From assembly GCA_902494465.1 (NCBI GenBank), contig CABUTH010000073.1, positions 1-9,117 on the forward strand: 9,117 nucleotides of DNA, in the 5' to 3' direction. The notes under the pieces were generated by a model. The model saw only the letters and a program-made list of their open reading frames with translations, did not search any database and was not told the DNA's origin. Below, one piece after another: positions 1 to 5,841 of this stretch. The position numbers and the translations under genes are program-made. The DNA comes from an uncultured Collinsella sp. Its GTDB lineage: Bacteria; Actinomycetota; Coriobacteriia; Coriobacteriales; Coriobacteriaceae. The stretch's first letter is position 1, and each line of letters opens with the position of its first letter.

Positions 1-37
1 CCTCCGTTGCGATTTCGAAAGGTTGGGTTCACGAGCC

Positions 38-1015
38 ATGCCAAGTGCTCAAGAGCTACAACAGCAATTTGGTGAATATCGAGGCGCTATGCCCCGTCCA
101 TCGGATTTCGATCTCTTTTGGAAGGATCGCATGGCCGAGGCCGACACCGTCGAGCTCGACTACGCGATCGAGGCGGCTTCGGTTGCGGATTCCGCGACCT
201 GTCGGTTTTTCGACCTCTGGTATACCGGCATGTGTGGTGCACGCCTGCATGCCAAGTACCTCAAGCCGGTCTCGGAGGAGCCCATGCCGCTGGTGCTTCA
301 GTTCCATGGATATCCGGGTGCGAGCCGCAGCTGGTTTGAGCAGGCGTCGTTTGCGGGCATGGGCATGGCGCTCATTGCTCTCGACTGCCCCGGCCAGGGT
401 GGCCCCTCCGAGGATATTGGTGGATTTGAGGGCACGACGGTCGCGGGCCATATCGTCGCCGGTATCGACGGCGACCCGGCCAATCTCTACTATGTCCGCT
501 TGCACCAGGATATCCGCATTCTGTGCCGTATCGTTCGCGAGCTCGAGGGCATCGATCTTACCCGCGTGTATGTGAACGGCGCATCGCAGGGCGGCGGTTT
601 GGGTATTGCGACCTGCGCGCTCAATAGCGATTTGGTTGACCGCGCGGCCATCCTCTACCCCTTCTTATCGGACTTCCGCCTGGTTTGGGATCTGGACGCC
701 GACGATATTGCCTACGAGGGTCTGCGCTATTGGTCGCGTTGGTTTGACGAGGACTCGACTCGTATCGAGGAAGCCTATGCCAAGCTGGCGTACTTCGATT
801 CCAAGAACTTTGCCCCCATGGTCAAGTGCCCCGTGCTGTTTGGCACGGGCACAGCCGATATCGTCTGTCCGCCGGCAACGCAGTTTGCGGTGTACAACAA
901 CCTGTCCTGCGAGAAGCGCCACGAGTTCTTTGAGGGCTTTGGCCACGAGGAGATTCAGGACTTTGATGATCTGATCATTCCGTTTTTCTGTGAGGGAGGG
1001 GAGGTTCATGTCTAA
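38..1015 (+). CDS. AXE1-family acetylesterase (acetylxylan esterase / cephalosporin C deacetylase type), probable sialate O-acetylesterase by context
   Basis: This is a 325-residue alpha/beta hydrolase, the usual length for AXE1/CAH enzymes, which remove O-acetyl groups from sugars. It is probably cytoplasmic, since no signal peptide is visible. The N-terminal PRPSDFDLFW segment is typical of the family. The FHGY oxyanion segment, the nucleophile elbow GASQGG with Ser183, Asp274 in GTADIV and His303 in GFGHE form a complete triad; the Asp-to-His spacing of 29 matches the Bacillus subtilis CAH triad (181/269/298). I start at ATG 38. A TTG at 23 is in frame but abuts the purine-rich GAAAGG (17-22), leaving no room for a ribosome site. 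The neighbouring nanA and nanE suggest that O-acetylated sialic acid is the substrate; an AXE1 gene also sits in the pneumococcal nanAB locus. The family call is firm and the substrate is inferred. The gene overlaps the next one by 8 bases. Confidence 0.88.
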   Translation: MPSAQELQQQFGEYRGAMPRPSDFDLFWKDRMAEADTVELDYAIEAASVADSATCRFFDLWYTGMCGARLHAKYLKPVSEEPMPLVLQFHGYPGASRSWFEQASFAGMGMALIALDCPGQGGPSEDIGGFEGTTVAGHIVAGIDGDPANLYYVRLHQDIRILCRIVRELEGIDLTRVYVNGASQGGGLGIATCALNSDLVDRAAILYPFLSDFRLVWDLDADDIAYEGLRYWSRWFDEDSTRIEEAYAKLAYFDSKNFAPMVKCPVLFGTGTADIVCPPATQFAVYNNLSCEKRHEFFEGFGHEEIQDFDDLIIPFFCEGGEVHV

Positions 1016-1859
1016 GTGCGAGAGCAATGTTGACGAGCTGATAGTCCCCGGGCTCGTGGGAATTCCTGGAACGGTTTCGTCAAGGCTCGCAGAATATCGG
1101 GACTGGCACGGTGATGTCCAAGCAGATGTTTCTGATTTAGAGACATGCGCTTCGAATCTTGAGATTCAAGGCCTGGCCATTACAGCGATTGACTTTGTTA
1201 ACCCCTGCGCCCGTTACTCGGAGGTTTCCTTTGAACTCGGTGACGATGCGGTCCACGCTCGTTTGATTGAGCCTGTTGGTCGTGCCCGAGTATCTGAGCG
1301 CGTGCCACTGTGCCTGATGTTCCACGACATCGATCGGCCTGTGCGCGGTTGGCATCACATGACGAGATTTGCCGCCATGGGGTATGCCGCCCTCGCGCTG
1401 GATGATGATGTTGCTGGTGCGGACGACCTGCAGCAGGGGATTACCTCGCCTGCTTTTGTCGAGCGCGTCCGTTGGGGCTGCGCGTTGGCGAAGGTCGCGC
1501 GCAATCTTGATGGCGTGGACCCCGACCGCATTTTTGCATGGGGCGAGGGTCTAGGCGGTGGAGTCGCGCTGGCGGTTTCTGCTCTGGACGAGCAGGGCCT
1601 TGCCTGCACGGCGGTTGCCAATCCAGTTCCCGGTGGCCTCGAGGTGCTGTCGTCTCGTGTGCGCGGCTCGGTGCTCATGGGCACTTCGCTCATGGATACC
1701 GTGAGCGACCCCAAGGGTCAGTTTGCCGTATTCAACGGTTTTGAGTGTGACCGGAGGCATATCATCTATGCCAAATACGCTCACGAGCGCATCAATGCGT
1801 TCGAAAACGAAGTCGTCGACTTCTTTAACCAAACGTTCTACCCGTGTTCTTTGGCCTAG
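1008..1859 (+). CDS. Degenerate AXE1-family paralogue lacking the nucleophile serine (probable pseudoenzyme)
   Basis: This is a 283-residue alpha/beta-hydrolase protein that aligns along its length with the esterase just upstream. The hydrophobic strand before the oxyanion site is kept, but FHGY has become FHDI. The nucleophile elbow GASQGG is replaced by GEGLGG, so Gly181 stands where Ser should be. Asp230 (LMDTV) and His259 (YAHER) remain with the same 29-residue spacing as in the active copy. About 42 residues between the elbow and the Asp, the region that caps the active site in the paralogue, are missing. I start at ATG 1008, behind the strong purine-rich site GAGGGAGGGGAGG, rather than the in-frame GTG at 990. 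The start lies inside the end of the first esterase gene, so the two are translationally coupled. The frame is open, so this is not an obvious pseudogene. A binding, regulatory or partner-subunit role is possible but unproven. Its codons (many ATT, one ATA) are less biased than those of nanA. Confidence 0.75.
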   Translation: MSKCESNVDELIVPGLVGIPGTVSSRLAEYRDWHGDVQADVSDLETCASNLEIQGLAITAIDFVNPCARYSEVSFELGDDAVHARLIEPVGRARVSERVPLCLMFHDIDRPVRGWHHMTRFAAMGYAALALDDDVAGADDLQQGITSPAFVERVRWGCALAKVARNLDGVDPDRIFAWGEGLGGGVALAVSALDEQGLACTAVANPVPGGLEVLSSRVRGSVLMGTSLMDTVSDPKGQFAVFNGFECDRRHIIYAKYAHERINAFENEVVDFFNQTFYPCSLA

Positions 1860-1885
1860 ACGGCCTGGACACTGCCAACAAGAGT

Positions 1886-1904
1886 GGGCGGCATAGGGCT
1901 GCCC
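1886..1904 (+). other. Small hairpin in the leader just before nanA
   Basis: Arms GGGCGGC and GCTGCCC (one G-U pair) enclose a 5-base loop in the 68-base gap between the second esterase and nanA. The hairpin ends about 11 bases before the AAGGAG ribosome site. No T-run follows, so it is not a terminator. It may be an mRNA processing or stability element, or chance. Confidence 0.25.
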
Positions 1905-1927
1905 GCCAGACAACTAAGGAGATTCTT

Positions 1928-2848
1928 GTGGCAACTCAGAAATTTACCGGCGTTATCCCTCCCGTCGTTGTTCCCGATACCGAAGACCACCAGCTCGATG
2001 TTGCCTCCTTTGAGCGCAGCATCAACCGCATGATCGATGCCGGCGTCGATGGCCTGTTCTTCCTGGGCTCCTCGGGCGAGGTCGTCTTCTCCACCGACGA
2101 GCGTCGTCGTCAGATCATCGCCGAGGCCGTGCGCATCGTCGATCACCGCGTGCCTGTTCTGGTCGGCATCATCGACACCGAGACCGAGCGCATGATCGAG
2201 CACGGCAAGGTCGCTCAGGAGCTGGGTGCCGACGCGCTTGTCGCCACCTGCCCGTTCTATGCCCTGCAGGGCATGACCGAGGTCGAGGAGCACTTCCGCA
2301 TCCTGCACGAGGAACTCGACCTGCCCATCTTCGCCTACGACATCCCCGTGTGCGTCCACACCAAGCTCCCCTGGAAGCTCCTTGCCAAGCTCGGCGCCGA
2401 GGGCGTCCTGGCCGGCGTCAAGGATTCCTCGGGCGATGACATCTCGTTCCGCTACCTCGTTCAGGAGAACGAGAAGAACGGCCACCCGATGAGCATCCTC
2501 ACCGGTCACGAGGTTGTTGTCGACGGCGCCTACCTCGGTGGCGCCGACGGTTCCGTCCCGGGTCTCGCTAACGTTGAGCCCGAGGGCTACGTGCGTCAGT
2601 GGAAGGCCGCTCAGGCCGGCGACTGGGCTACCGTCAAGGCCGAGCAGGATCGCCTCAACGAGATCTCCCACATCTGGGATGTCACCTCGGGCGTCCAGGG
2701 CTATGCCGGTGGCGTCGGCGCCTTCAAGACCGCTATGAACCTCATGCGCATCTTCGACAGCCCGACCATGCCGCGCCCGGTGAAGGCCATGACCGGCGAG
2801 AACGTCGAGGCGATTAAGAAGGTCCTCCAGGACAACGGTCTCCTGTAA
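1928..2848 (+). CDS. nanA: Probable N-acetylneuraminate lyase (NanA; DHDPS/NAL-family class I aldolase)
   Basis: This is a 306-residue TIM-barrel aldolase that would split N-acetylneuraminate into ManNAc and pyruvate in the cytoplasm. Visible family features are GSSGE at 47-51 (pyruvate carboxylate pocket), Tyr137 in FAYDIP and the Schiff-base Lys165 in GVKDSS. Tyr137 and Lys165 carry the same residue numbers as in E. coli NanA. The DHDPS-type arginine after YNVPxR is not seen; the sequence is YDIPVCVHTKLP, closer to lyases. The later GADGSVPGLAN stretch is less NanA-like, so another DapA-type keto-acid aldolase cannot be excluded; the nanE and ROK neighbours decide the call. The start is GTG 1928, 6 bases after AAGGAG (1916-1921). 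Upstream in-frame starts lie inside the previous gene and lack such a site. Isoleucine codons are almost all ATC, a bias like that of gap and pgk, which suggests high expression. Confidence 0.8.
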   Translation: MATQKFTGVIPPVVVPDTEDHQLDVASFERSINRMIDAGVDGLFFLGSSGEVVFSTDERRRQIIAEAVRIVDHRVPVLVGIIDTETERMIEHGKVAQELGADALVATCPFYALQGMTEVEEHFRILHEELDLPIFAYDIPVCVHTKLPWKLLAKLGAEGVLAGVKDSSGDDISFRYLVQENEKNGHPMSILTGHEVVVDGAYLGGADGSVPGLANVEPEGYVRQWKAAQAGDWATVKAEQDRLNEISHIWDVTSGVQGYAGGVGAFKTAMNLMRIFDSPTMPRPVKAMTGENVEAIKKVLQDNGLL

Positions 2849-2855
2849 AGCTTCC

Positions 2856-2943
2856 CCAGGCACCCGATCTTGGGGTGAAAGTGGTCGGGCGTGACCCATT
2901 AGGTCAACGCCTGACCACTTTCACCCCAACCTCGGGCACCTGG
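2856..2943. repeat. Long imperfect palindrome (37-base arms) after nanA
   Basis: Arms 2856-2892 and 2907-2943 are complementary at 32 of 37 positions, including an uninterrupted 17-base core (TTGGGGTGAAAGTGGTC, 2870-2886). The 14-base centre can pair further (TGACC with GGTCA). No T-run follows on either strand, so it does not look like a factor-independent terminator. Of the mismatches, one would be a G-U wobble in + strand RNA and two would be wobbles in - strand RNA. It could be a dispersed palindromic repeat (REP or MITE-like) or a 3' end stabiliser for the nanA transcript. Together with 2944-3020, where I see no other clear element, it fills the 172-base gap before the kinase gene. Confidence 0.7.
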
Positions 2944-3020
2944 AAAACCTTTACCGCGCTGTGGCGGCTAGTCTGACGGCGCATTTCCTGTAGTTGTTTT
3001 TATCTCCTAAGGAGAGCGAC

Positions 3021-3986
3021 ATGGAGAACAAGTACGTTTGCTCCGTCGATATCGGCGGCACCTAGATTGCGACTGCCATTATGGAGTATCCGGCTGACGG
3101 TAGCGTGCCCCATCCCGTATTTGAGGCCGAGGTTCCTACCGAGGCCCAGGAGGGCGGCGAGGCCGTCTTCCAGCGTATCGAGGCGTCCATCAAGGCCGCT
3201 CTTGAGGCGAATCCCGATGTCGAGGTCCTCGGTGTCGGTATCGGTGCCGCAGGCGTCGTCGATCCCAAGACGGGCGCCATCGCGTATGCCAACGAGATCA
3301 TGCCCGGCTGGTCCGGCGTTCAGTTGGGGCCGCGCCTGCGCGAGGACCTTGGTCTTCCCGTTGCCGTGGTGGGAGACGTGCAGGCTCATGCTCTGGGCGA
3401 GGCCCACTGGGGCGTCGGTAAGGGCAAGTTCTCCGTCTTGTGCCTTGGCATCGGTACGGGCATCGGCGGCGCATATGTCGAGAACGGCCGCGTGATGCAG
3501 GGCTTCCATGGTGCTGCCGGCCATATGGGCCACATCGAGTGCTCGGCTGCTGCCGGCATTCCCTGCGCCTGCGGACGTTCTGGTCATCTTGAGTCGGTTG
3601 CTTCGGGCACTTCCATTGGTCGTATGTACGATGAGCGCTTTGGTCGCGTCGACCCCAGCCGTCCTTCGGTCGGTCGCGATGTGAACGACCTGTGCCGTGC
3701 GGGCGACGCAAAGGCGACCGAGGTCATCCATGACGCCGGCTTTGCGCTGGGCGCCAGCTTGGGCTCGCTTGCCAACATCTTGGATCCCGAGGTCATCGTG
3801 CTTTCGGGAGGTGTGATTCACCAGGGTCCCGATTGGCGCTCGCAGACGTGGAAGGACTCGGTGCACGAGGGCTATGCCAGCCAGGCGCTCGACCCGCTTC
3901 AGGACACGCCGATCCTCATCGGTTCTCTGGAGGGCGACGCGCCGCTTATCGGTGCCGCCGAACACCTTCTTGCGTCGTTGAAGTAA
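3021..3986 (+). pseudogene. nanK: ROK-family sugar kinase, probable N-acetylmannosamine kinase, interrupted by an in-frame TAG at codon 15
   Basis: Full-length reading from ATG 3021, 6 bases after the strong site AAGGAG (3009-3014), would give 321 residues, normal for ROK kinases. It begins MENKYVCSVDIGGT, then codon 15 (3063-3065) is TAG where the family motif DIGGTK has Lys (AAG). The rest of the frame is open: a GAAGVVD segment, catalytic-base candidate Asp119 in GDVQAHALGE, the GHMGHIE segment (His168 where many ROK proteins have Glu), and the zinc motif CACGRSGHLE (Cys182, Cys184, His171, with His189 in the third Cys place). Restart at ATG 3081 would drop the ATP phosphate-binding loop and has no good ribosome site, so that product should be inactive. 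A recent nonsense mutation or a base-call error is most likely. The gene sits between nanA and nanE, which suggests ManNAc phosphorylation. ROK substrates are hard to read from sequence, so the specificity is inferred. Confidence 0.8.
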
Positions 3987-4003
3987 ACATAACTACCAAG
4001 TGC

Positions 4004-4101
4004 GCCTTCTGAGGTGCCGCAGATTGACGTGAAAGAGGAGCGAAGCGTACTTTGGTACGCGAGCGACGGTTTGAACGTCAAGGTGCGGTGTCTCAGAAGG
4101 C
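4004..4101 (+). repeat. 98-base structured palindromic element (candidate RNA) upstream of nanE
   Basis: Arms 4004-4030 and 4075-4101 pair over their whole length. There are 10 Watson-Crick pairs, three successive G-U/U-G/G-U wobbles and 5 more pairs, then a 2x2 internal loop (4022-4023 against 4082-4083) and 7 more pairs. Inside, a second hairpin GCGTAC-TTTG-GTACGC (4045-4060) is flanked by purine-rich A/G stretches. The three wobbles pair only in + strand RNA, which favours a transcribed structure in the orientation of nanE. It occupies most of the 140-base gap between the kinase stop and nanE. No T-run follows it closely enough for a classic terminator (CTGTTTTGAG comes next). It may be a cis-acting leader, a processed small RNA, or a member of a dispersed palindromic repeat family. 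Confidence 0.6.
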
Positions 4102-4126
4102 TGTTTTGAGAAAGGTTGAGTCGAAC

Positions 4127-4813
4127 ATGACCGTTGATCCTTTGATCCAGTCCCTAAAGGGCAAGCTCGTCGTGAGCGTTCAGGCCTATATGGGCGAGCC
4201 GCTTCGTACGCCCGAGACCATGGCTCAGATGTCTCGCGCCTGCGAGCTTGGTGGCGCCGCCGCTATTCGCTGCCAGGGTCTTGCCGACATCGCCGCCATT
4301 AAGGGCCGCTGCGAGGTTCCCGTCATCGGCCTGTGGAAAGATGGACACGAGGGCGTCTACATCACGCCGACGCTGCGTCATGCTCGCGCCTGCGTTGCCG
4401 CCGGTGCCGATATCGTGGCGATCGACGCCACCGATCGTCCGCGCCCCGATGGCAAGACGGTCGAGGATACCTTCCGTCCGCTGCACGAGGAGGGTGTGCT
4501 CCTGATGGCGGATTGTGCCACCATCGAGGATATTCGCCGTGCTGTTGATATGGGCTTTGACCTGGTATCCACCACGCTTTCTCACGGCGTCGCCGCCATC
4601 GACTGCACCATGGCCGATGGCCCCGACCTGCCGCTCCTGCGTCAGGCGACTGAGGAATTCCCCGGCCTTCCCATCATTTGTGAGGGTCGCGTGCATACGC
4701 CCGAGGAGGCTCGCGCCGCGATCGATGCTGGCGCCTGGGCCGTTGTCGTCGGCACCGCCATCACGCACCCCACGAGTATTACAAGTTGGTTCAAGGCTGC
4801 GCTTGAGGCGTAA
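4127..4813 (+). CDS. nanE: N-acylglucosamine-6-phosphate 2-epimerase (ManNAc-6-P epimerase)
   Basis: This is a 228-residue TIM-barrel protein, the normal NanE length. It converts ManNAc-6-P to GlcNAc-6-P in the cytoplasm, joining sialic-acid breakdown to amino-sugar metabolism. Family motifs appear in order: LVVSVQA near the start (14-20), GGAAAIR (42-48), Lys71 in IGLWKDG (catalytic Lys position), VYITPT (77-82), DATDRPRP (100-107), MADCAT (127-132), Glu186 in ICEGR (catalytic acid position), and VVVGTAITHPTSIT (206-219). Two small departures are LSHG where LSGYT is usual, and AITHP in place of AITRP. The start ATG 4127 gives the standard N-terminus and follows GAGAAAGG by about 11 bases; an in-frame upstream start at 4052 would run through the palindromic element and add non-family residues. 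The gene needs ManNAc-6-P, so it depends on a working kinase here or elsewhere. Confidence 0.93.
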   Translation: MTVDPLIQSLKGKLVVSVQAYMGEPLRTPETMAQMSRACELGGAAAIRCQGLADIAAIKGRCEVPVIGLWKDGHEGVYITPTLRHARACVAAGADIVAIDATDRPRPDGKTVEDTFRPLHEEGVLLMADCATIEDIRRAVDMGFDLVSTTLSHGVAAIDCTMADGPDLPLLRQATEEFPGLPIICEGRVHTPEEARAAIDAGAWAVVVGTAITHPTSITSWFKAALEA

Positions 4814-4840
4814 GACAGACCTCGTATCCGCTCGGGGCGG

Positions 4841-4846
4841 TATACT
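4841..4846 (+). promoter_or_regulatory. Possible -10 box (TATACT) for rapZ-whiA
   Basis: TATACT is a near-consensus -10 hexamer in the GC-rich gap between nanE and rapZ. No good -35 is present; the nearest is CAGACC at 4816-4821, 19 bases upstream with three matches to TTGACA. If it is used, transcription would begin just before the hairpin at 4865. Confidence 0.3.
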
Positions 4847-4864
4847 CAATATAGGCAATTGACC

Positions 4865-4901
4865 GCGCGGGATCCGGGTTGCTGGGTCCCGCGCTTGTTT
4901 T
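4865..4901 (+). terminator. Factor-independent terminator or leader attenuator between nanE and rapZ
   Basis: An 11-base-pair GC-rich stem (4865-4875 with 4884-4894, one U-G pair) with an 8-base loop is followed directly by TTGTTTT. It should end the nan transcript. It lies downstream of the possible promoter at 4841 and only 13 bases before the rapZ start, so it might also act on the rapZ leader. Confidence 0.7.
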
Positions 4902-4914
4902 CGGGAGGCAGCAC

Positions 4915-5835
4915 ATGCAAAAGGGAGATGCCATGGATGCGGCGGAGCGCTCGGAGCGCATCCCCGATATCGTCATCATCACCGGAATGTCCGGATCGGG
5001 CCGCACACAGGCCATGCACGTGTTCGAGGACATGGGCTATTTTTGCATCGATAACCTGCCTCCGCGTCTCATCGCCCAGCTTGCCGAGCTCGTCGGCATC
5101 AATACGGGCGTGGGCAGGCATCTCGCCGTCACCTGCGATTTGCGTAGCCAGGGGCTGTTTGACGAGTTGCTCGATGCGGTCGCCGCACTCGAGGAGCGCG
5201 AGATGAGCTGTGACATCGTGTTTCTCGAGGCCTCTGACGAGGTGCTGATCCGTCGCTACAGCGAAAATCGCCGCCGTCATCCCATTGCCAAGCCGGGGGA
5301 GACTACGGCCGATGCCATTCAGCGCGAGCGCCTTCAGCTTCAGGGCGTGCGCGACCGAGCCGATATGATTATCGACACGAGCCGTCTGCGCACCTCTGCG
5401 CTGCGCAACAAGCTACGTATGGCATTTTCCGAGCTGTCCGACCAGCAGCTCATGGACGTTCACGTGTTCTCGTTTGGCTTTAAGCACGGCATGCCCGTCG
5501 AGGCGGACATTATGATCGACGTCCGCTTCCTGCCTAATCCGTTCTACGATCCCGAGATGCGCACGATGACCGGTCTCGATAAAAAGGTCTCCGATTTTGT
5601 TCTGGACCATCCCAAGACGCAGGAGTTTTGGAAGGCTTGGACACAGCTGCTCGATACGGTGATGCCGGGCTATATCGCGGAGGGTAAGCCGCAGCTTTCT
5701 ATCGCCATCGGCTGCACGGGCGGCCAGCACCGCAGCGTTGCCATTGCCGAGGCCACGGCCCGTTACCTGGAAGGCGCTCAGTATCATGTGAGCATCTCCC
5801 ACCGCGACCTGTCGCGCGCCAACACGAAGGCATAG
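4915..5835 (+). CDS. rapZ: RapZ / YvcJ-family nucleotide-binding protein (RNase adapter family)
   Basis: This is a 306-residue protein with the standard RapZ layout: an N-terminal P-loop kinase-like domain and a conserved C-terminal domain. The P-loop is GMSGSGRT (24-31), with Arg in place of the Walker A Lys, a variant I expect in actinobacterial members. EDMGYFCIDNLPP follows, then DLRS (75-78). The C-terminal domain shows FSFGFKHGMP (185-194), RFLPNPFYDP and GCTGGQHRS (266-274). E. coli RapZ delivers the small RNA GlmZ to RNase E and senses GlcN-6-P; Bacillus YvcJ binds and hydrolyses nucleotides and affects competence. The exact role in this phylum is less clear. I start at ATG 4915, 6 bases after GGGAGG. 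ATG 4933 after AAGGGAG is a real alternative, 6 residues shorter. Only 6 bases separate it from whiA, so the two form an operon. The yvcK/glmR gene usual between them is absent. Confidence 0.93.
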   Translation: MQKGDAMDAAERSERIPDIVIITGMSGSGRTQAMHVFEDMGYFCIDNLPPRLIAQLAELVGINTGVGRHLAVTCDLRSQGLFDELLDAVAALEEREMSCDIVFLEASDEVLIRRYSENRRRHPIAKPGETTADAIQRERLQLQGVRDRADMIIDTSRLRTSALRNKLRMAFSELSDQQLMDVHVFSFGFKHGMPVEADIMIDVRFLPNPFYDPEMRTMTGLDKKVSDFVLDHPKTQEFWKAWTQLLDTVMPGYIAEGKPQLSIAIGCTGGQHRSVAIAEATARYLEGAQYHVSISHRDLSRANTKA

Positions 5836-5841
5836 GCCTGC

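Noticed and set aside
23..37. TTG at 23 as the start of the first esterase
   Set aside because: The purine-rich site touches the TTG, leaving no spacing; ATG 38 gives the expected family N-terminus.
1856..2899. Long open frame on the - strand opposite nanA
   Set aside because: It is a shadow of GC-rich, codon-biased coding sequence on the + strand. Its product is low-complexity in character with no family motif, and nanA is clearly real.
2856..2943. Palindrome as a factor-independent terminator of nanA
   Set aside because: No T-run follows the stem on either strand and the arms are far longer than usual.
3063..3065. TAG read as a sense codon genome-wide (code change or pyrrolysine)
   Set aside because: TAG also ends the second esterase, rapZ and whiA at natural family lengths, so it is a normal stop here; a single-gene mutation or sequence error is simpler.
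3000..3965. Long open frame on the - strand opposite the ROK kinase
   Set aside because: It is mirror coding of a real + strand gene, with no recognisable domain.
3081..3986. ATG 3081 as the true start of a complete shorter kinase
   Set aside because: There is no ribosome site before it, the strong site and homologous N-terminus lie upstream, and the ATP-binding loop would be missing.
4052..4126. N-terminal extension of nanE from ATG 4052
   Set aside because: It would translate through the palindromic element and add residues absent from NanE proteins; ATG 4127 gives the standard length.
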